Shown one piece after another: positions 1 to 7,595 of a DNA stretch of 24,756 nucleotides. Source of the DNA: JAJFVC01 sp039698075 (lineage in GTDB: Bacteria > Planctomycetota > Planctomycetia > Pirellulales > Thermoguttaceae); assembly GCA_039698075.1 (NCBI GenBank), contig JBDKTJ010000035.1, forward strand, positions 1-24,756. The letters run 5' to 3'. The notes below the pieces were generated by a model. It was not told the DNA's origin and did not search any database. It was given only the letters and a program-made list of their open reading frames with translations. Position numbers and translations under genes: made by a program. Numbering within the stretch: the stretch's first letter is position 1; each line of letters starts with the position of its first letter.

Positions 1-734
1 CCGTAGGTCGCCGTGTGCAACTCGGAAAATGCACTGTCGGGCCATGCCACGTTATCCACAATCAGGCAAGCAACGTTGCCGACGGCTCCACGATTCAGCG
101 ATCCGTCGATTCGTTGCCCGATTCGCATGTTTCCGACATGTCGAGCAATGGGCCCGTAGGGTGCTGAGGCGGTCGAACCACGAATTCCGTTAACGAAAAG
201 ATCGACGCGCGATCCGTCGTAGCGCCATCCCGCCGAAAACCAAGCCGCCCCAGGCTGAAACGGCGCACCAGCGGCATAGAGGTCCGCAGAGCCATTCTGC
301 CCAACAATGGCCATGCCGAGGTTGATCGTGGGATAGTACACATCCCGAAGGTACAGTGAGAATTGAGTGGAATACCCGCGATCTAACACACGAGGATAGG
401 TCGCCAAACTGTTAGCCAAATGCTGGATCCACACAAACGCGGACAATTGTCGGCCTCCGAACGGGTCGTCCGCCATGGGGACAGTCGCGTATTGTGAATT
501 GGAGGGGAATCGCAGGCATGGCCCGCGTTCGCTCGCTCCCCACGTTGCTCCAACGATGCGTGCTGCGTGCCTACCTGTCGCGTCATTGAGGGTTGCCCCG
601 CCAGCCTCGTTGAATGGCCACACCCCAACCACGCCGCCATACGGATGGCCAGGATCAATCGGCACACCGGCCGGCGGCTTTTGTAAGCCCCAACCTCCCG
701 GCGGCGCAATTGGGCATTCCATGAGTCCGTTCAT
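1..734 (-). CDS. LamG/concanavalin-like fold protein, 3' end outside window
   Basis: An open frame runs without a stop from an ATG at 734 to the left edge (at least 244 residues; the C-terminus is missing). The ATG follows the stop codon of the upstream gene by one base, so the two are almost certainly co-transcribed; a GAAGG lies about 12 bases upstream. After a Pro/Gly-rich leader the protein reads like a LamG-type jelly roll: GVWPFNEAGGATLNDATG, then LRFPSNSQYATVP, then QLSAFVWIQ, and later WRYDGSRVDLFVNGIRGST. These are the usual strands of the LamG3/concanavalin A-like lectin family, which binds sugars or serves as a structural module. Position downstream of capsid genes suggests an exposed virion protein (fibre, baseplate or head decoration), but that is inference. 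An extracellular host protein is less likely given the coupling to the phage-like genes. Confidence 0.72.
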   Translation of the reverse strand, partial: MNGLMECPIAPPGGWGLQKPPAGVPIDPGHPYGGVVGVWPFNEAGGATLNDATGRHAARIVGATWGASERGPCLRFPSNSQYATVPMADDPFGGRQLSAFVWIQHLANSLATYPRVLDRGYSTQFSLYLRDVYYPTINLGMAIVGQNGSADLYAAGAPFQPGAAWFSAGWRYDGSRVDLFVNGIRGSTASAPYGPIARHVGNMRIGQRIDGSLNRGAVGNVACLIVDNVAWPDSAFSELHTATY

Positions 735-735
735 G

Positions 736-1416
736 CTAAACCGAGCCCTTCTCGTCGTAGTCGTAGGTCTGCACGTCGGCCATGCAAGCAAACACGGCGC
801 TAGCGGTCGTCACGGCCCCGGCGTCGAACACCAGCGAATAGGCCGAACCGCCGGGCAGCCACAGATCCCAGGCGTCGGCCGCTGTGAAGTACTCGTTGTC
901 GTTGTGGGCAAAATTCAATGGCGAGTCTGGGATCAGCGGTGTGCTCGTTCCGGCCGAGCAACGCACGATTTCCATGTCCACGCCCGAGGCAAACGTCAGC
1001 AGACCGGAAGCTGAGGGGATCGCCGTCTGCCCCCAGAAGCACAGCACATCGCCGTGGGCGAACGCCGTGCTGTAGGCCTGGCCGTCGAAGGCGATCGACT
1101 GCGCTCCGGCGGCGTAGTTGCTCGCATTGTTGACCAATTGGTTGCTGTAAGTCGTGCCGCCTGTAAACTGGACCAATGGCATTCCGTACTGATGCACGGC
1201 CGACGCGGCGGTAAGTTTTCGTCGGACCACCACGTCGATGCCCGCGCTAAGCGTTCCGGTGGAATACCGTCCGACGCCGATCCGCAACCAGCCGCCTTTC
1301 TTGCTTCGCAGGTCGAGGTTTTGCGTGATCGACGCCGTTCGACTCCCGTACAGCAGGGCGTAGGGAGCCAGCACGGGCAGGTTGTCGGTCCAGTGGGGCT
1401 GAAAGATTGCAGTCAT
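736..1416 (-). CDS. Hypothetical virion-module protein (226 aa)
   Basis: I do not recognise this family. The ATG chosen at 1416 begins MTAIFQPHWTDNLPVLAP. The same frame stays open upstream to an ATG pair near 1629, which would give a protein about 71 residues longer, but that extension (MMKVAARQAAGSS...) has unconvincing composition. No strong ribosome binding site marks either start. The protein is rich in Gly, Ala, Ser, Thr and aromatic residues with many short predicted beta stretches (GGWLRIGVGRYSTGTL, YSLVFDAGAVTTASAVFACM) and has no signal peptide or membrane segment. It lies between the major capsid gene (230-bp gap) and the LamG gene (1-bp gap). That fits a minor head, neck or tail component, inferred from position only. 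Confidence 0.62.
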   Translation of the reverse strand: MTAIFQPHWTDNLPVLAPYALLYGSRTASITQNLDLRSKKGGWLRIGVGRYSTGTLSAGIDVVVRRKLTAASAVHQYGMPLVQFTGGTTYSNQLVNNASNYAAGAQSIAFDGQAYSTAFAHGDVLCFWGQTAIPSASGLLTFASGVDMEIVRCSAGTSTPLIPDSPLNFAHNDNEYFTAADAWDLWLPGGSAYSLVFDAGAVTTASAVFACMADVQTYDYDEKGSV

Positions 1417-1646
1417 GTTGGACGCTTTGAATTCAATGGTCTTGGACGTTGGTTGATTTTTCGGAAGGCGATCACACGATGCCTTTCCTTCTTTCTCTGC
1501 CAAACGGGACGCTGCCGGTCGCCCCGGTTGCCGCGTCAAACAAGATTCCAAACCGCAGAATGCTGAAAATGGCGTCGAGGCGAAGACCGCGGAACTGCCG
1601 GCGGCTTGCCTCGCCGCCACTTTCATCATTGCATGGATCTTTTTAT

Positions 1647-2840
1647 TTAGGTTCCGCTGCCATCGCCGCTGCCGGTGCTGCGGACCACATAACGCGGATT
1701 GATGACCGCCGCGGCTCCACGTTCGCTCGCCTTGAACCGCACGACGATGTCCTGATTGAAATCGGCCTCGCTGTTGGCCGGCGACTGGGTGACGGTGATC
1801 GGCCAATTTTCCATGTACGCGAACGCCTTGCGGAAGTCGCCGATGAACCACCACTTTTTGGCCTGCTCGGCTTCGTAGCCGAACGTGACGATGCGGCGGT
1901 AGGCCAGACGGCTTTCCACGACGGTGTAGTTGCCAAGCGGATTGGCGGCCACCGTGGTCGTCGTGCCGTCGCCGGGCGCGTAGTGGATTTCCGCCGCGTT
2001 GAAGACACGATGCGCCGCATGGCGGTACGCCGGCATCACCAACACCGTCGTCGCTTGGATCAGCACCGGCTCGTCGGTGTTCGGGTCCAAGATGTCGGCG
2101 AACAATTGCTCGGCGGCGTCCACATCGGTCCAATCGACCAACTCCTCGGTTGTCTGGTTGATCCAATCGCCGTCGGGCGACGCGCCCGTGCCCGCATTGC
2201 TGTAAGTGTTGTAGTTGGCGCCCTTCCATTTGTAGTTGTTCGTGGCGCCGATCAACAGGTCGATCAACCGCTTTTCCTTGTTCAACCCCAACACCTCGCC
2301 GACCTCGGCGGCCCGCTGAAGAATCAGGTGCGTGCGGTCGAAGAAGATCGCTTCCTTCGTGACCGGCACGATGAACCCGCGTTTCGTGGTCTGCGGCGTT
2401 TCGATGTAGTCCTCGCCGAAACCCAAATGGGGATACGGCATTCCGGGCCGCACTTCGGCCGCCTCGTCGCTGATGCGTCCGATGCCGGGAATGCGCTCGC
2501 CGTCCAATCGGGTCGGGATCGTGTCGACCAGCTTCGAGACTACGAACGCCTCTTGGTTGTAGGCGTCCAGAATTTTCGCCTGCACCACCTGGCCGGTGAT
2601 GTTTGAGAAGGCGGTGACGTCGACGCCGTCGCCGGCCTCCAACACGCACGCGCCGCCGTGACGCGGGTCCATCTGTCGCACGCGGTCCGGGCTGAGCGTC
2701 GCTTCGGCCAGTTCCCGGATGCTGAAATCCTCGGGCTTCAACGCCCCCGACTTCAACGACTCTTCCAAATGTTGAACGGTTTTTTCCGGACCGTTCAGCT
2801 CGTACATCCGTTTCAGTTCGCGATATTTGATCGATTTCAC
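1647..2840 (-). CDS. Phage-type major capsid protein
   Basis: A 397-residue protein starting with GTG (first codons read VKSIKYRELKRMY as translated literally); a GGAG lies about 8 bases upstream. Size, composition and position directly downstream of a head maturation protease and a decoration-like gene match a major capsid subunit of the HK97-fold group. The first ~60 residues are helical and charged, as in N-terminal delta/arm regions. The body is beta-rich with a long central segment (LDGERIPGIGRISDEAAEV) and ends in a stretch typical of capsid C-termini (ENWPITVTQSPAN...FKASERGAAAVINPRYVV). Known role of the family: forms the icosahedral shell, usually after protease/scaffold-dependent assembly. 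I cannot assign a specific capsid family from sequence alone. An encapsulin-like shell is a less likely alternative because a protease/scaffold and decoration gene are adjacent. Confidence 0.78.
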   Translation of the reverse strand: MKSIKYRELKRMYELNGPEKTVQHLEESLKSGALKPEDFSIRELAEATLSPDRVRQMDPRHGGACVLEAGDGVDVTAFSNITGQVVQAKILDAYNQEAFVVSKLVDTIPTRLDGERIPGIGRISDEAAEVRPGMPYPHLGFGEDYIETPQTTKRGFIVPVTKEAIFFDRTHLILQRAAEVGEVLGLNKEKRLIDLLIGATNNYKWKGANYNTYSNAGTGASPDGDWINQTTEELVDWTDVDAAEQLFADILDPNTDEPVLIQATTVLVMPAYRHAAHRVFNAAEIHYAPGDGTTTTVAANPLGNYTVVESRLAYRRIVTFGYEAEQAKKWWFIGDFRKAFAYMENWPITVTQSPANSEADFNQDIVVRFKASERGAAAVINPRYVVRSTGSGDGSGT

Positions 2841-2858
2841 GGGAAATGCTCCACAACA

Positions 2859-2890
2859 GGGAATTAGAGATTAAGGACTAGGGATTAGGA
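2859..2890. repeat. GGGATTAGG-type intergenic repeat, copy 1 (degenerate)
   Basis: The plus strand reads as repeated variants of GGGATTAGG (GGAATTAGAGATTAAGGACTAGGGATTAGGA, split here by one or two substitutions per unit). It lies just upstream of the capsid gene start. Three related tracts occur at 3513, 12461 and 18098, all G-rich on the plus strand. Confidence 0.6.
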
Positions 2891-3013
2891 CCGGCGATTA
2901 AAAATCCGACCGCGATTCCTCATCCCTTCGGAAGCGGCGTCGCGCCATGGCGGTTTTTTTACGACCTTGCGACGCCGACGGGCGAGACGACTTTTTTTCC
3001 GCGGCTCTTTCCA

Positions 3014-3499
3014 TCACACACCGCTGGGGCTGCTGCCGGCCACGCCGCCGGTCATCACCGTCGAGCGGATGTCGACCAACACGCTGGTCACCGGATCGGA
3101 TTGCTGCTTGGCGACCCGTCCGATCGCATATTGGCTCGCGCTGACGCCGGCGACCTGTTGATCCAACAAGGCGTTGCCCGCCGTGTTTTCATCCGCGCCG
3201 ACCAGATCGCCCAACTCGAACGTGTCGCTGGGGCAATCGAACTCGAACACGCCGGTCGTGGCGATGCGGATCGGTGCGGTGTCGCCGTTTCGACTTCGCT
3301 GCATGGCCACGCCAAGAAAGTTGTGGGCGAACGCCGCTTGATTGGCGGCCTCGCTGGTTTGGTCGATTTGGCTCGACGCCGGTTTCGCGTCGTCGGTGTC
3401 TTGCCACACCAGATCGCCGATTTCGATGACCGTCGAAGAATCGACCGCCGCCACCACAGGGTTCGTATCGCCGTAACGCCAACGCATTTTGTCACTCAT
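3014..3499 (-). CDS. Capsid decoration-like protein (DUF2190/head-fibre type)
   Basis: A 161-residue protein starting at ATG 3499 with GGAGAG five bases upstream. It has the cadence of small beta-barrel capsid decoration proteins: VIEIGDLVWQDTDD near residue 25, NFLGVAMQRSRNGD in the middle, then IATTGVFEFDCP, ELGDLVGADENTAGNAL and YAIGRVAKQ. The repeated GDLV...G pattern with a 'GVFEF' strand is what DUF2190-like decoration/stabilisation proteins show. It sits between the protease and the major capsid gene, the normal place for a decoration protein, and would act on the outer surface of the shell. Family assignment is by motif reading, not by a search. Confidence 0.66.
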   Translation of the reverse strand: MSDKMRWRYGDTNPVVAAVDSSTVIEIGDLVWQDTDDAKPASSQIDQTSEAANQAAFAHNFLGVAMQRSRNGDTAPIRIATTGVFEFDCPSDTFELGDLVGADENTAGNALLDQQVAGVSASQYAIGRVAKQQSDPVTSVLVDIRSTVMTGGVAGSSPSGV

Positions 3500-3512
3500 G
3501 GAATCTCTCCAA

Positions 3513-3546
3513 ACTAGGGGATTGGGGACTGGGCATTAGGGATTGG
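3513..3546. repeat. GGGATTAGG-type intergenic repeat, copy 2
   Basis: The plus strand carries ACTAGGGGATTGGGGACT followed by GGGCATTAGGGATTGG between the protease stop and the decoration gene start. It has the same orientation and unit as copies at 2859, 12461 and 18098. Confidence 0.6.
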
Positions 3547-3583
3547 CTTTTTTTCGTAGAACGCTTCCCTATTCCCTTCTTTT

Positions 3584-4483
3584 TCACGTAATCGCTCGAA
3601 CGAAACTCACCGCACTCATCGGAGCATAGACGCCGTGTTGGTCGCGGGACTCGGGCCTTGCCGCCGCATCGCTTCGGAGCGCGCGGACCAATCGGGCCCG
3701 CTCTTCGACCAACGCTCGCATCGCCGCCTCGTCCGGAGCCGCCAACAAAGACTCAAAGAACCGTCCGCTCACAACCGTCCTTGCGCGAGCGTCCGTCGCC
3801 TCGGGGGCGGGCAACTCAAACTCCCGCAACAGCCGCAACGCCGTCGCTCGCCGCCGGTGGTCCGACTCCAACGCCGTCAAACGTTCAACCTCGCGCCGGA
3901 GACGCTCGATTTCGGCCATCGGCTCGACCGGCAACGATTCGCTTCCTTCTGGATTGTCGCGATGCACGTCCTCGGTCGTCCGTTGTTCGGACTCGGGCGC
4001 CGACTCGAACAGACCGCGGGTCGTGGCTGGATCGGCCACCAGATCGACGCTTTGCACCCGCGTGATCGCCTCCACCATGGTGCGTTGGCCGCGTCGAGCG
4101 ACTTTCGCCTCGACATTGTGCGAAAAGCCGACGTTTTCCGGGGCGTGTTCGGCATCCCACACCAGTTGCTCCGCCAAGGCATGTTTGGGGTTGAAATGAA
4201 AATCGCCAAAAAGTCCTTCACCGGGCCGGAACGCCACCTGGCGAATCGCGCCGATGCGGTCCTGATAATCGCGCGGGCCCGAGGGGTTTCCCTTCGGATG
4301 ATTCACGTTCACTTTGGCGTCTTCGTACAAGCGGGCGGCCTCGGCCACGGCTTCGGGCAGATAGTCGCGTCCGTTGCGCGATTCGAGCCCGAGCAGCTTG
4401 ACGCCGCGAATCACGCCTGCCTGCCGATCCACTCGCATCGACACGCCGCGTGAATCGCAATACTCCTGCAACAAGTCGGTCAT
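3584..4483 (-). CDS. Head maturation protease fused to scaffold-like coiled coil
   Basis: The frame is open further upstream, but the start chosen is ATG 4483 (MTDLLQEYC), which has AGGAAAGG eight bases upstream; length 299 aa. Residues ~20-160 resemble prohead serine proteases: conserved His in KVNVNHPKG (H62), RIGAIRQVAFRPGEGLFGDF, Ser in NVGFSHNVEAKV (S121), and the closing strand VQSVDLVADPATT (D147). The family cleaves scaffold and capsid N-termini inside the procapsid. Residues ~188-225 (MAEIERLRREVERLTALES...) form a charged heptad-like coiled coil, as in proteins where the protease carries its own scaffold. The next genes in the transcript are decoration and capsid proteins. A terminator-like hairpin lies just upstream (4509-4550). 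H62 and S121 are proposed catalytic residues by analogy. Confidence 0.78.
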   Translation of the reverse strand: MTDLLQEYCDSRGVSMRVDRQAGVIRGVKLLGLESRNGRDYLPEAVAEAARLYEDAKVNVNHPKGNPSGPRDYQDRIGAIRQVAFRPGEGLFGDFHFNPKHALAEQLVWDAEHAPENVGFSHNVEAKVARRGQRTMVEAITRVQSVDLVADPATTRGLFESAPESEQRTTEDVHRDNPEGSESLPVEPMAEIERLRREVERLTALESDHRRRATALRLLREFELPAPEATDARARTVVSGRFFESLLAAPDEAAMRALVEERARLVRALRSDAAARPESRDQHGVYAPMSAVSFVRAIT

Positions 4484-4508
4484 GGCGTTTCCTTTCCTGC
4501 GTTTCCAC

Positions 4509-4550
4509 AAAAAAAGCCCGCCGTGAACCGAAAGTCGATTCGCGGCGGGC
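4509..4550 (-). terminator. Rho-independent terminator upstream of protease gene
   Basis: On the minus strand, GCCCGCCG (4550-4543) pairs with CGGCGGGC (4523-4516) around a ~19-nt loop and is followed by seven T residues (4515-4509). It lies after the small 60-aa gene and 26 bases before the protease start, so it would end transcription of the small gene or attenuate expression of the capsid module. Confidence 0.7.
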
Positions 4551-4625
4551 TCGCGCGAAAACCAGTCGGCGACGACAGGCCTCGCGGGATACCGGGATTC
4601 GCAGCGGCCGCTGGTTTGCGGACCG

Positions 4626-4808
4626 CTACTTCTCAATGCGCTCGATCGTGCGACGGATGTGCTGAATCGTTCCGTCCTGCACGCTCAACTCGACGACGGC
4701 CCGGCCAAAAAAACCTCGCTTCAGCGATTCCGTCAGGATTTCCACCATGACCGACTGGAGCTGGGCCATTTTTTTCGAATTGCCGGACGTTGTGTCGTGC
4801 GTCATCAT
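4626..4808 (-). CDS. Small DUF2292-like protein
   Basis: A 60-residue product starting MMTHDTTSG at 4808. The C-terminal half (ILTESLKRGFFGRAVVELSV, then QDGTIQHIRRTIERIEK) matches the pattern I associate with DUF2292, a small family with a G-rich turn, a beta hairpin and a 'QDG.(V/I)..I.RTE' ending. Function of the family is unknown to me. An alternative start is the internal MAQLQSVMVE. No clear ribosome binding site. It is followed by a hairpin terminator and could be the first gene of the capsid-module transcript or a separate small unit. Short length limits confidence. Confidence 0.55.
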   Translation of the reverse strand: MMTHDTTSGNSKKMAQLQSVMVEILTESLKRGFFGRAVVELSVQDGTIQHIRRTIERIEK

Positions 4809-4872
4809 CGGGCGTTAACTTACAACGCCGCACGCACGATTTCAAGATTTGTTTTTGGCCACCCGCCGAGAA

Positions 4873-6084
4873 TCAGTTGCGTCGCGTGTTGGCGGCGTCG
4901 GGCGATTTCTTCTGCGACGCGTACCAATAGCGCCACGCCTGCTGATCGAAATTGAAATTGACGCCGGTCATGCCAACCAAAGCGTCAAGCGCCGATTGAT
5001 TCGAGAAGAATCGGCGAATGATGGTAGGTCCGCCGCCCGCCGACAAACCGGAGCTTCCGCCGCCGGGTCCTTTGCCGAACGCGGCGCTGGTGGAATTGTC
5101 GCCGCCCGGCTTCGCCACCTTGAACTTATGCGCCGTAACCAGCGACTCGATCAGCGGCTCGATCGACGTGGGATCTTTCATCCGGCCCAAACATTCCGCC
5201 GCTCGATTGACCGTCGGATTGTCGCTCTTTTTGTCGCGCAGCCGGGAAATGAAATAGGCCGTCGCCTCGGGCCGCTTTTTCTTCTCCAACAAATCCAGAC
5301 ACTTCGAACGAACGTCGTCCGACCGATCGTCGACCGCCGAAGCGGCCAGGCTTTTCACCGACTCCAACGTGTCGATCTTCGCCAACGATTCGACGAGCAA
5401 TCGGCGAACGGACGAGTCTTCTTCTTTTTCCAACGCCACCGTCAGCGCGCGAATCGCCGCGGGATTGTCGATCGCCAAAAGATTGTCGCGGGCCTGCTGG
5501 TCGCGATTGCCGCCCAACCAGCCGCACCACCGTTTGACCTTCAGAAACCACTCTTGCTCTTCGGCCTCTTGCTTCTTCTTTTTTTCGGCCACTTCGATTT
5601 GTTGTTTCGCCTTCCATTGGCCTTTGTATTTGATATAGCCGCGCTGGATCATCAGATCGTCGTGCGTGATCCACTGGCCCTCGACCTTGTTGTAGCCCAA
5701 GGCGCGCCGGGCCAGCACGTGCTCCGGATCCAGTTCGATGACCCTTTGCAAGTGAACTTCCCGCTGCTTGGTGAGCCGGTGTTCCCGACACCATTGGGCC
5801 AGCGCCCATTGAGCCTCGGCGGTGTCGGCGTAGGTCGGCGCGATGCACTCATACTCGACCTCGTCCGGCTTCAGCGGCAGGACCTTCTTGACCTCCTTGG
5901 CGTCGATCGAAACGGTCGCGCCCTCGGCCAACTGAATCGAATAGTGGCGACGAGGCAACTGATCTCGGTTCAGCCACTGGCCCACGATCCGACCGCCGTT
6001 GCTCAACACGAAAACCTCGCCCGACGCGGCTTGCGCCACGGACGCCATCATCAACGCTGCAACCGTCGACAACCAAAGTCTCAT
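4873..6084 (-). CDS. Secreted HEAT-repeat protein
   Basis: The start chosen is ATG 6084 because it opens directly into a signal peptide (MRLWLSTVAALMMASVAQA, cleavage after AQA); the frame is open further upstream but that part is arginine-rich and implausible. Length 403 aa. After the signal comes a beta-rich region with VFVLSNGGRIVGQW, a TPR-like helical stretch (AQWALAQWCREHRLTKQREVH... 'LDPEHVLARRALGYN'), a lysine/glutamate-rich coiled coil (AEKKKKQEAEEQEW), and then HEAT-type repeats (IRALTVALEKEEDSSVRRLL, VKSLAASAVDDRSDDVRSKC, AAECLGRMKDPTSIEPLIES). A Gly/Ser-rich linker precedes the C-terminus. Such repeats are protein-protein interaction scaffolds; the protein probably acts outside the cytoplasmic membrane. 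It appears to be an ordinary chromosomal gene, divergent from the EEP gene. Confidence 0.82.
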   Translation of the reverse strand: MRLWLSTVAALMMASVAQAASGEVFVLSNGGRIVGQWLNRDQLPRRHYSIQLAEGATVSIDAKEVKKVLPLKPDEVEYECIAPTYADTAEAQWALAQWCREHRLTKQREVHLQRVIELDPEHVLARRALGYNKVEGQWITHDDLMIQRGYIKYKGQWKAKQQIEVAEKKKKQEAEEQEWFLKVKRWCGWLGGNRDQQARDNLLAIDNPAAIRALTVALEKEEDSSVRRLLVESLAKIDTLESVKSLAASAVDDRSDDVRSKCLDLLEKKKRPEATAYFISRLRDKKSDNPTVNRAAECLGRMKDPTSIEPLIESLVTAHKFKVAKPGGDNSTSAAFGKGPGGGSSGLSAGGGPTIIRRFFSNQSALDALVGMTGVNFNFDQQAWRYWYASQKKSPDAANTRRN

Positions 6085-6209
6085 AGTGATGGATGGGACA
6101 AGTCGACGGCCCGTTCTTGCGGTCGACCCGTCCCCGAGGTCCCGCGACATTGGAACGAAACCGCGGAACAACAAAAGGGCCAAAACCTAAAAACCACGCA
6201 ACCCTCTTT

Positions 6210-6239
6210 AGTATACGAAACATCGGCACGATCGAGCAA
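6210..6239 (-). promoter_or_regulatory. Candidate sigma70-type promoter for the HEAT-repeat gene
   Basis: On the minus strand TTGCTC (6239-6234) is separated by 18 bases from TATACT (6215-6210), which matches TATAAT at five of six positions. It would give a leader of roughly 120 nt before the start at 6084. Assignment is by eye. Confidence 0.35.
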
Positions 6240-6336
6240 ATCCAAACTCCGTAAAACTCCAATTCTACCGATTTTTCCACTTTCACCCCCTAAATTGGAC
6301 TGGAGCGAATCCCGGTCCTTCGATACCTTATAGGCC

Positions 6337-7338
6337 ATGGCGAAGCAACTGCTCATTCTGCTGGCCATCGCGGCGGCGATCGGGGTCGGCTATTTTCTGA
6401 TCAATTACGACGTTCAGCGTCGGACCGAAAACGGACGGCCCGGCGCGTGGGCCATCGTGCCGCGCGGCGGATCGTCCGGCGGCAGTTCGTCCCTCGATCG
6501 GCCCACCGGTCCCATTCAACCGACGTTCCGCATCGCCACGTTTCAACTCGGACGGCTCGACGAGGCAAAACTGGCCAACCGCCGCGTCAACGACGTGCTG
6601 ACCCATCTGCTGCCGCGGTTCGATCTGATCGCGTTGCAGGGCGTGCGCGGAAAAAATCGAGGCGTGCTGATCCGTCTGGTCGAGCAGCTCAACGCCGCCA
6701 GCGGCCGAGCATACGATTTCGCCACGTGTCCCACTCAGCAGCGCGACGCCCTGGAGCATTACAGCGCGTTTGTGTTCGACCGAAAACGCATCAACGTCGA
6801 CCTGACCACGGTCCGATTCATCGAGGACCGCCTGGGACGTTTTCGCGTCAAGCCGCTGATGGGTTTGTTCCAAACGCGAGAGCCCGACCCCGCCGAGGCG
6901 TTCACGTTCGTATTGATCGCCGTCGAAAACGATCCCGACCACGCGCCGGCTGAGTTGGATCTGCTGGCCGATGCGTTTCGCGCCGTTCGTGACGGCGATT
7001 GGCGAGGCGACGCACGCCGCGAAGACGACATCATCCTGCTCGGCGATCTGGAAACCGACGATCGGCATCTCGGGCAGCTCGGCAGACTGTTGGGCGTCGC
7101 ACCGCTTTTGTCCGATGTTCCCACCACCGCCCGCGGCGCCAACCTGCTCGACAACATTCTCTTGGATCGCCGAGCCACGTGCGAGTTCACCGGCCGCGTC
7201 GAGGTGGTCGACATGATGCGAGAGTTCGACCTGACCATGCCCGGCACGCAAGAAATCTCCGAGCATCTGCCCGTGTGGGCCGAGTTCAGCGTCTACGAAG
7301 GCGGACAAGCCGGCCATCCCATGCCGGTCCGCCCGTAG
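6337..7338 (+). CDS. Membrane-anchored EEP-fold protein, probably catalytically inactive
   Basis: 333 aa. Residues 4-23 (QLLILLAIAAAIGVGYFLI) form an N-terminal membrane anchor; a Gly/Ser linker follows. Residues ~63-320 follow the endonuclease/exonuclease/phosphatase (DNase I-like) fold in order: FRIATFQLG, RFDLIALQGV, HYSAFVFDR, FVLIAVENDPDHAP, IILLGDLETD, LLDNILLD and ISEHLPVWAEF. The usual metal-binding Glu of the 'LQE' motif is Gly (G102), the Asn of the first motif is Gln (Q70), the catalytic His of the 'IHTDPD' strand is Glu (E197), and the Asn of 'GDFN' is Glu (E239). D237 and H310 remain. Hydrolysis therefore looks unlikely; a binding or structural role is possible. The fold match is clear; loss of activity is inference. 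Confidence 0.75.
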   Translation: MAKQLLILLAIAAAIGVGYFLINYDVQRRTENGRPGAWAIVPRGGSSGGSSSLDRPTGPIQPTFRIATFQLGRLDEAKLANRRVNDVLTHLLPRFDLIALQGVRGKNRGVLIRLVEQLNAASGRAYDFATCPTQQRDALEHYSAFVFDRKRINVDLTTVRFIEDRLGRFRVKPLMGLFQTREPDPAEAFTFVLIAVENDPDHAPAELDLLADAFRAVRDGDWRGDARREDDIILLGDLETDDRHLGQLGRLLGVAPLLSDVPTTARGANLLDNILLDRRATCEFTGRVEVVDMMREFDLTMPGTQEISEHLPVWAEFSVYEGGQAGHPMPVRP

Positions 7339-7450
7339 CTCTCACAACTCGCACTCCTCTCTCTCGTTTTGGCCATCCGCACCCGCTTGCGATTCCGCAG
7401 TCGCGCGTTCCGCCCGCGGCGCGTTTTCTTCCCTCGTCCATTTTTTCCTC

Positions 7451-7480
7451 TTGAAATTGGGCCAACGACTGTGCTAAGGT
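7451..7480 (+). promoter_or_regulatory. Candidate promoter, start of packaging/lysis module
   Basis: TTGAAA at 7451-7456 (five of six to TTGACA), then an 18-base spacer ending in an extended TG, then TAAGGT at 7475-7480. It points at the short structured RNA/terminator at 7487-7570 and the gene string from 7596. Confidence 0.45.
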
Positions 7481-7486
7481 CACCGC

Positions 7487-7570
7487 CCGAGGGTATCCGC
7501 AGCGCCTGATGGTCAGGCAGCCACAAGGGCCCGTCGTCGGAATGTTGATCCGGCGGCGGACCCTTTTTTT
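7487..7570 (+). ncRNA. Candidate small RNA or attenuator leader, family unknown
   Basis: A compact unit between a candidate promoter and an intrinsic terminator with no reading frame of note. It contains a first hairpin GCCTGA-TGG-TCAGGC (7504-7518) and a strong second hairpin that ends in seven T residues. The predicted transcript is about 84 nt. It could be a stand-alone small RNA or a 5' leader controlling readthrough into the HTH gene that starts 26 bases after the T run. I do not recognise a known riboswitch core. Confidence 0.42.
7527..7570 (+). terminator. Strong rho-independent terminator ahead of HTH gene
   Basis: GGGCCCGTCGTCGG (7527-7540) pairs with CCGGCGGCGGACCC (7550-7563) over 14 positions with one mismatch and two G-U pairs, 9-nt loop, followed by T7 (7564-7570). 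The left-hand EEP gene ends 188 bases earlier, so this hairpin belongs to the unit starting near 7487 rather than simply to the EEP gene. Confidence 0.75.
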
Positions 7571-7595
7571 ATCCCCCTATTCGTGAGAAGTCGCC

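Noticed and set aside
736..2856. One 706-residue minus-strand frame spanning this region
   Set aside because: Its first two thirds are the antisense-shifted shadow of the capsid gene, with arginine-rich low-complexity translation; only the last 226 residues look like a protein.
4849..6333. 494-residue plus-strand frame across the HEAT-repeat gene
   Set aside because: It is the antisense of a protein with a signal peptide and HEAT repeats and has an Arg/Gln-rich composition with no domain.
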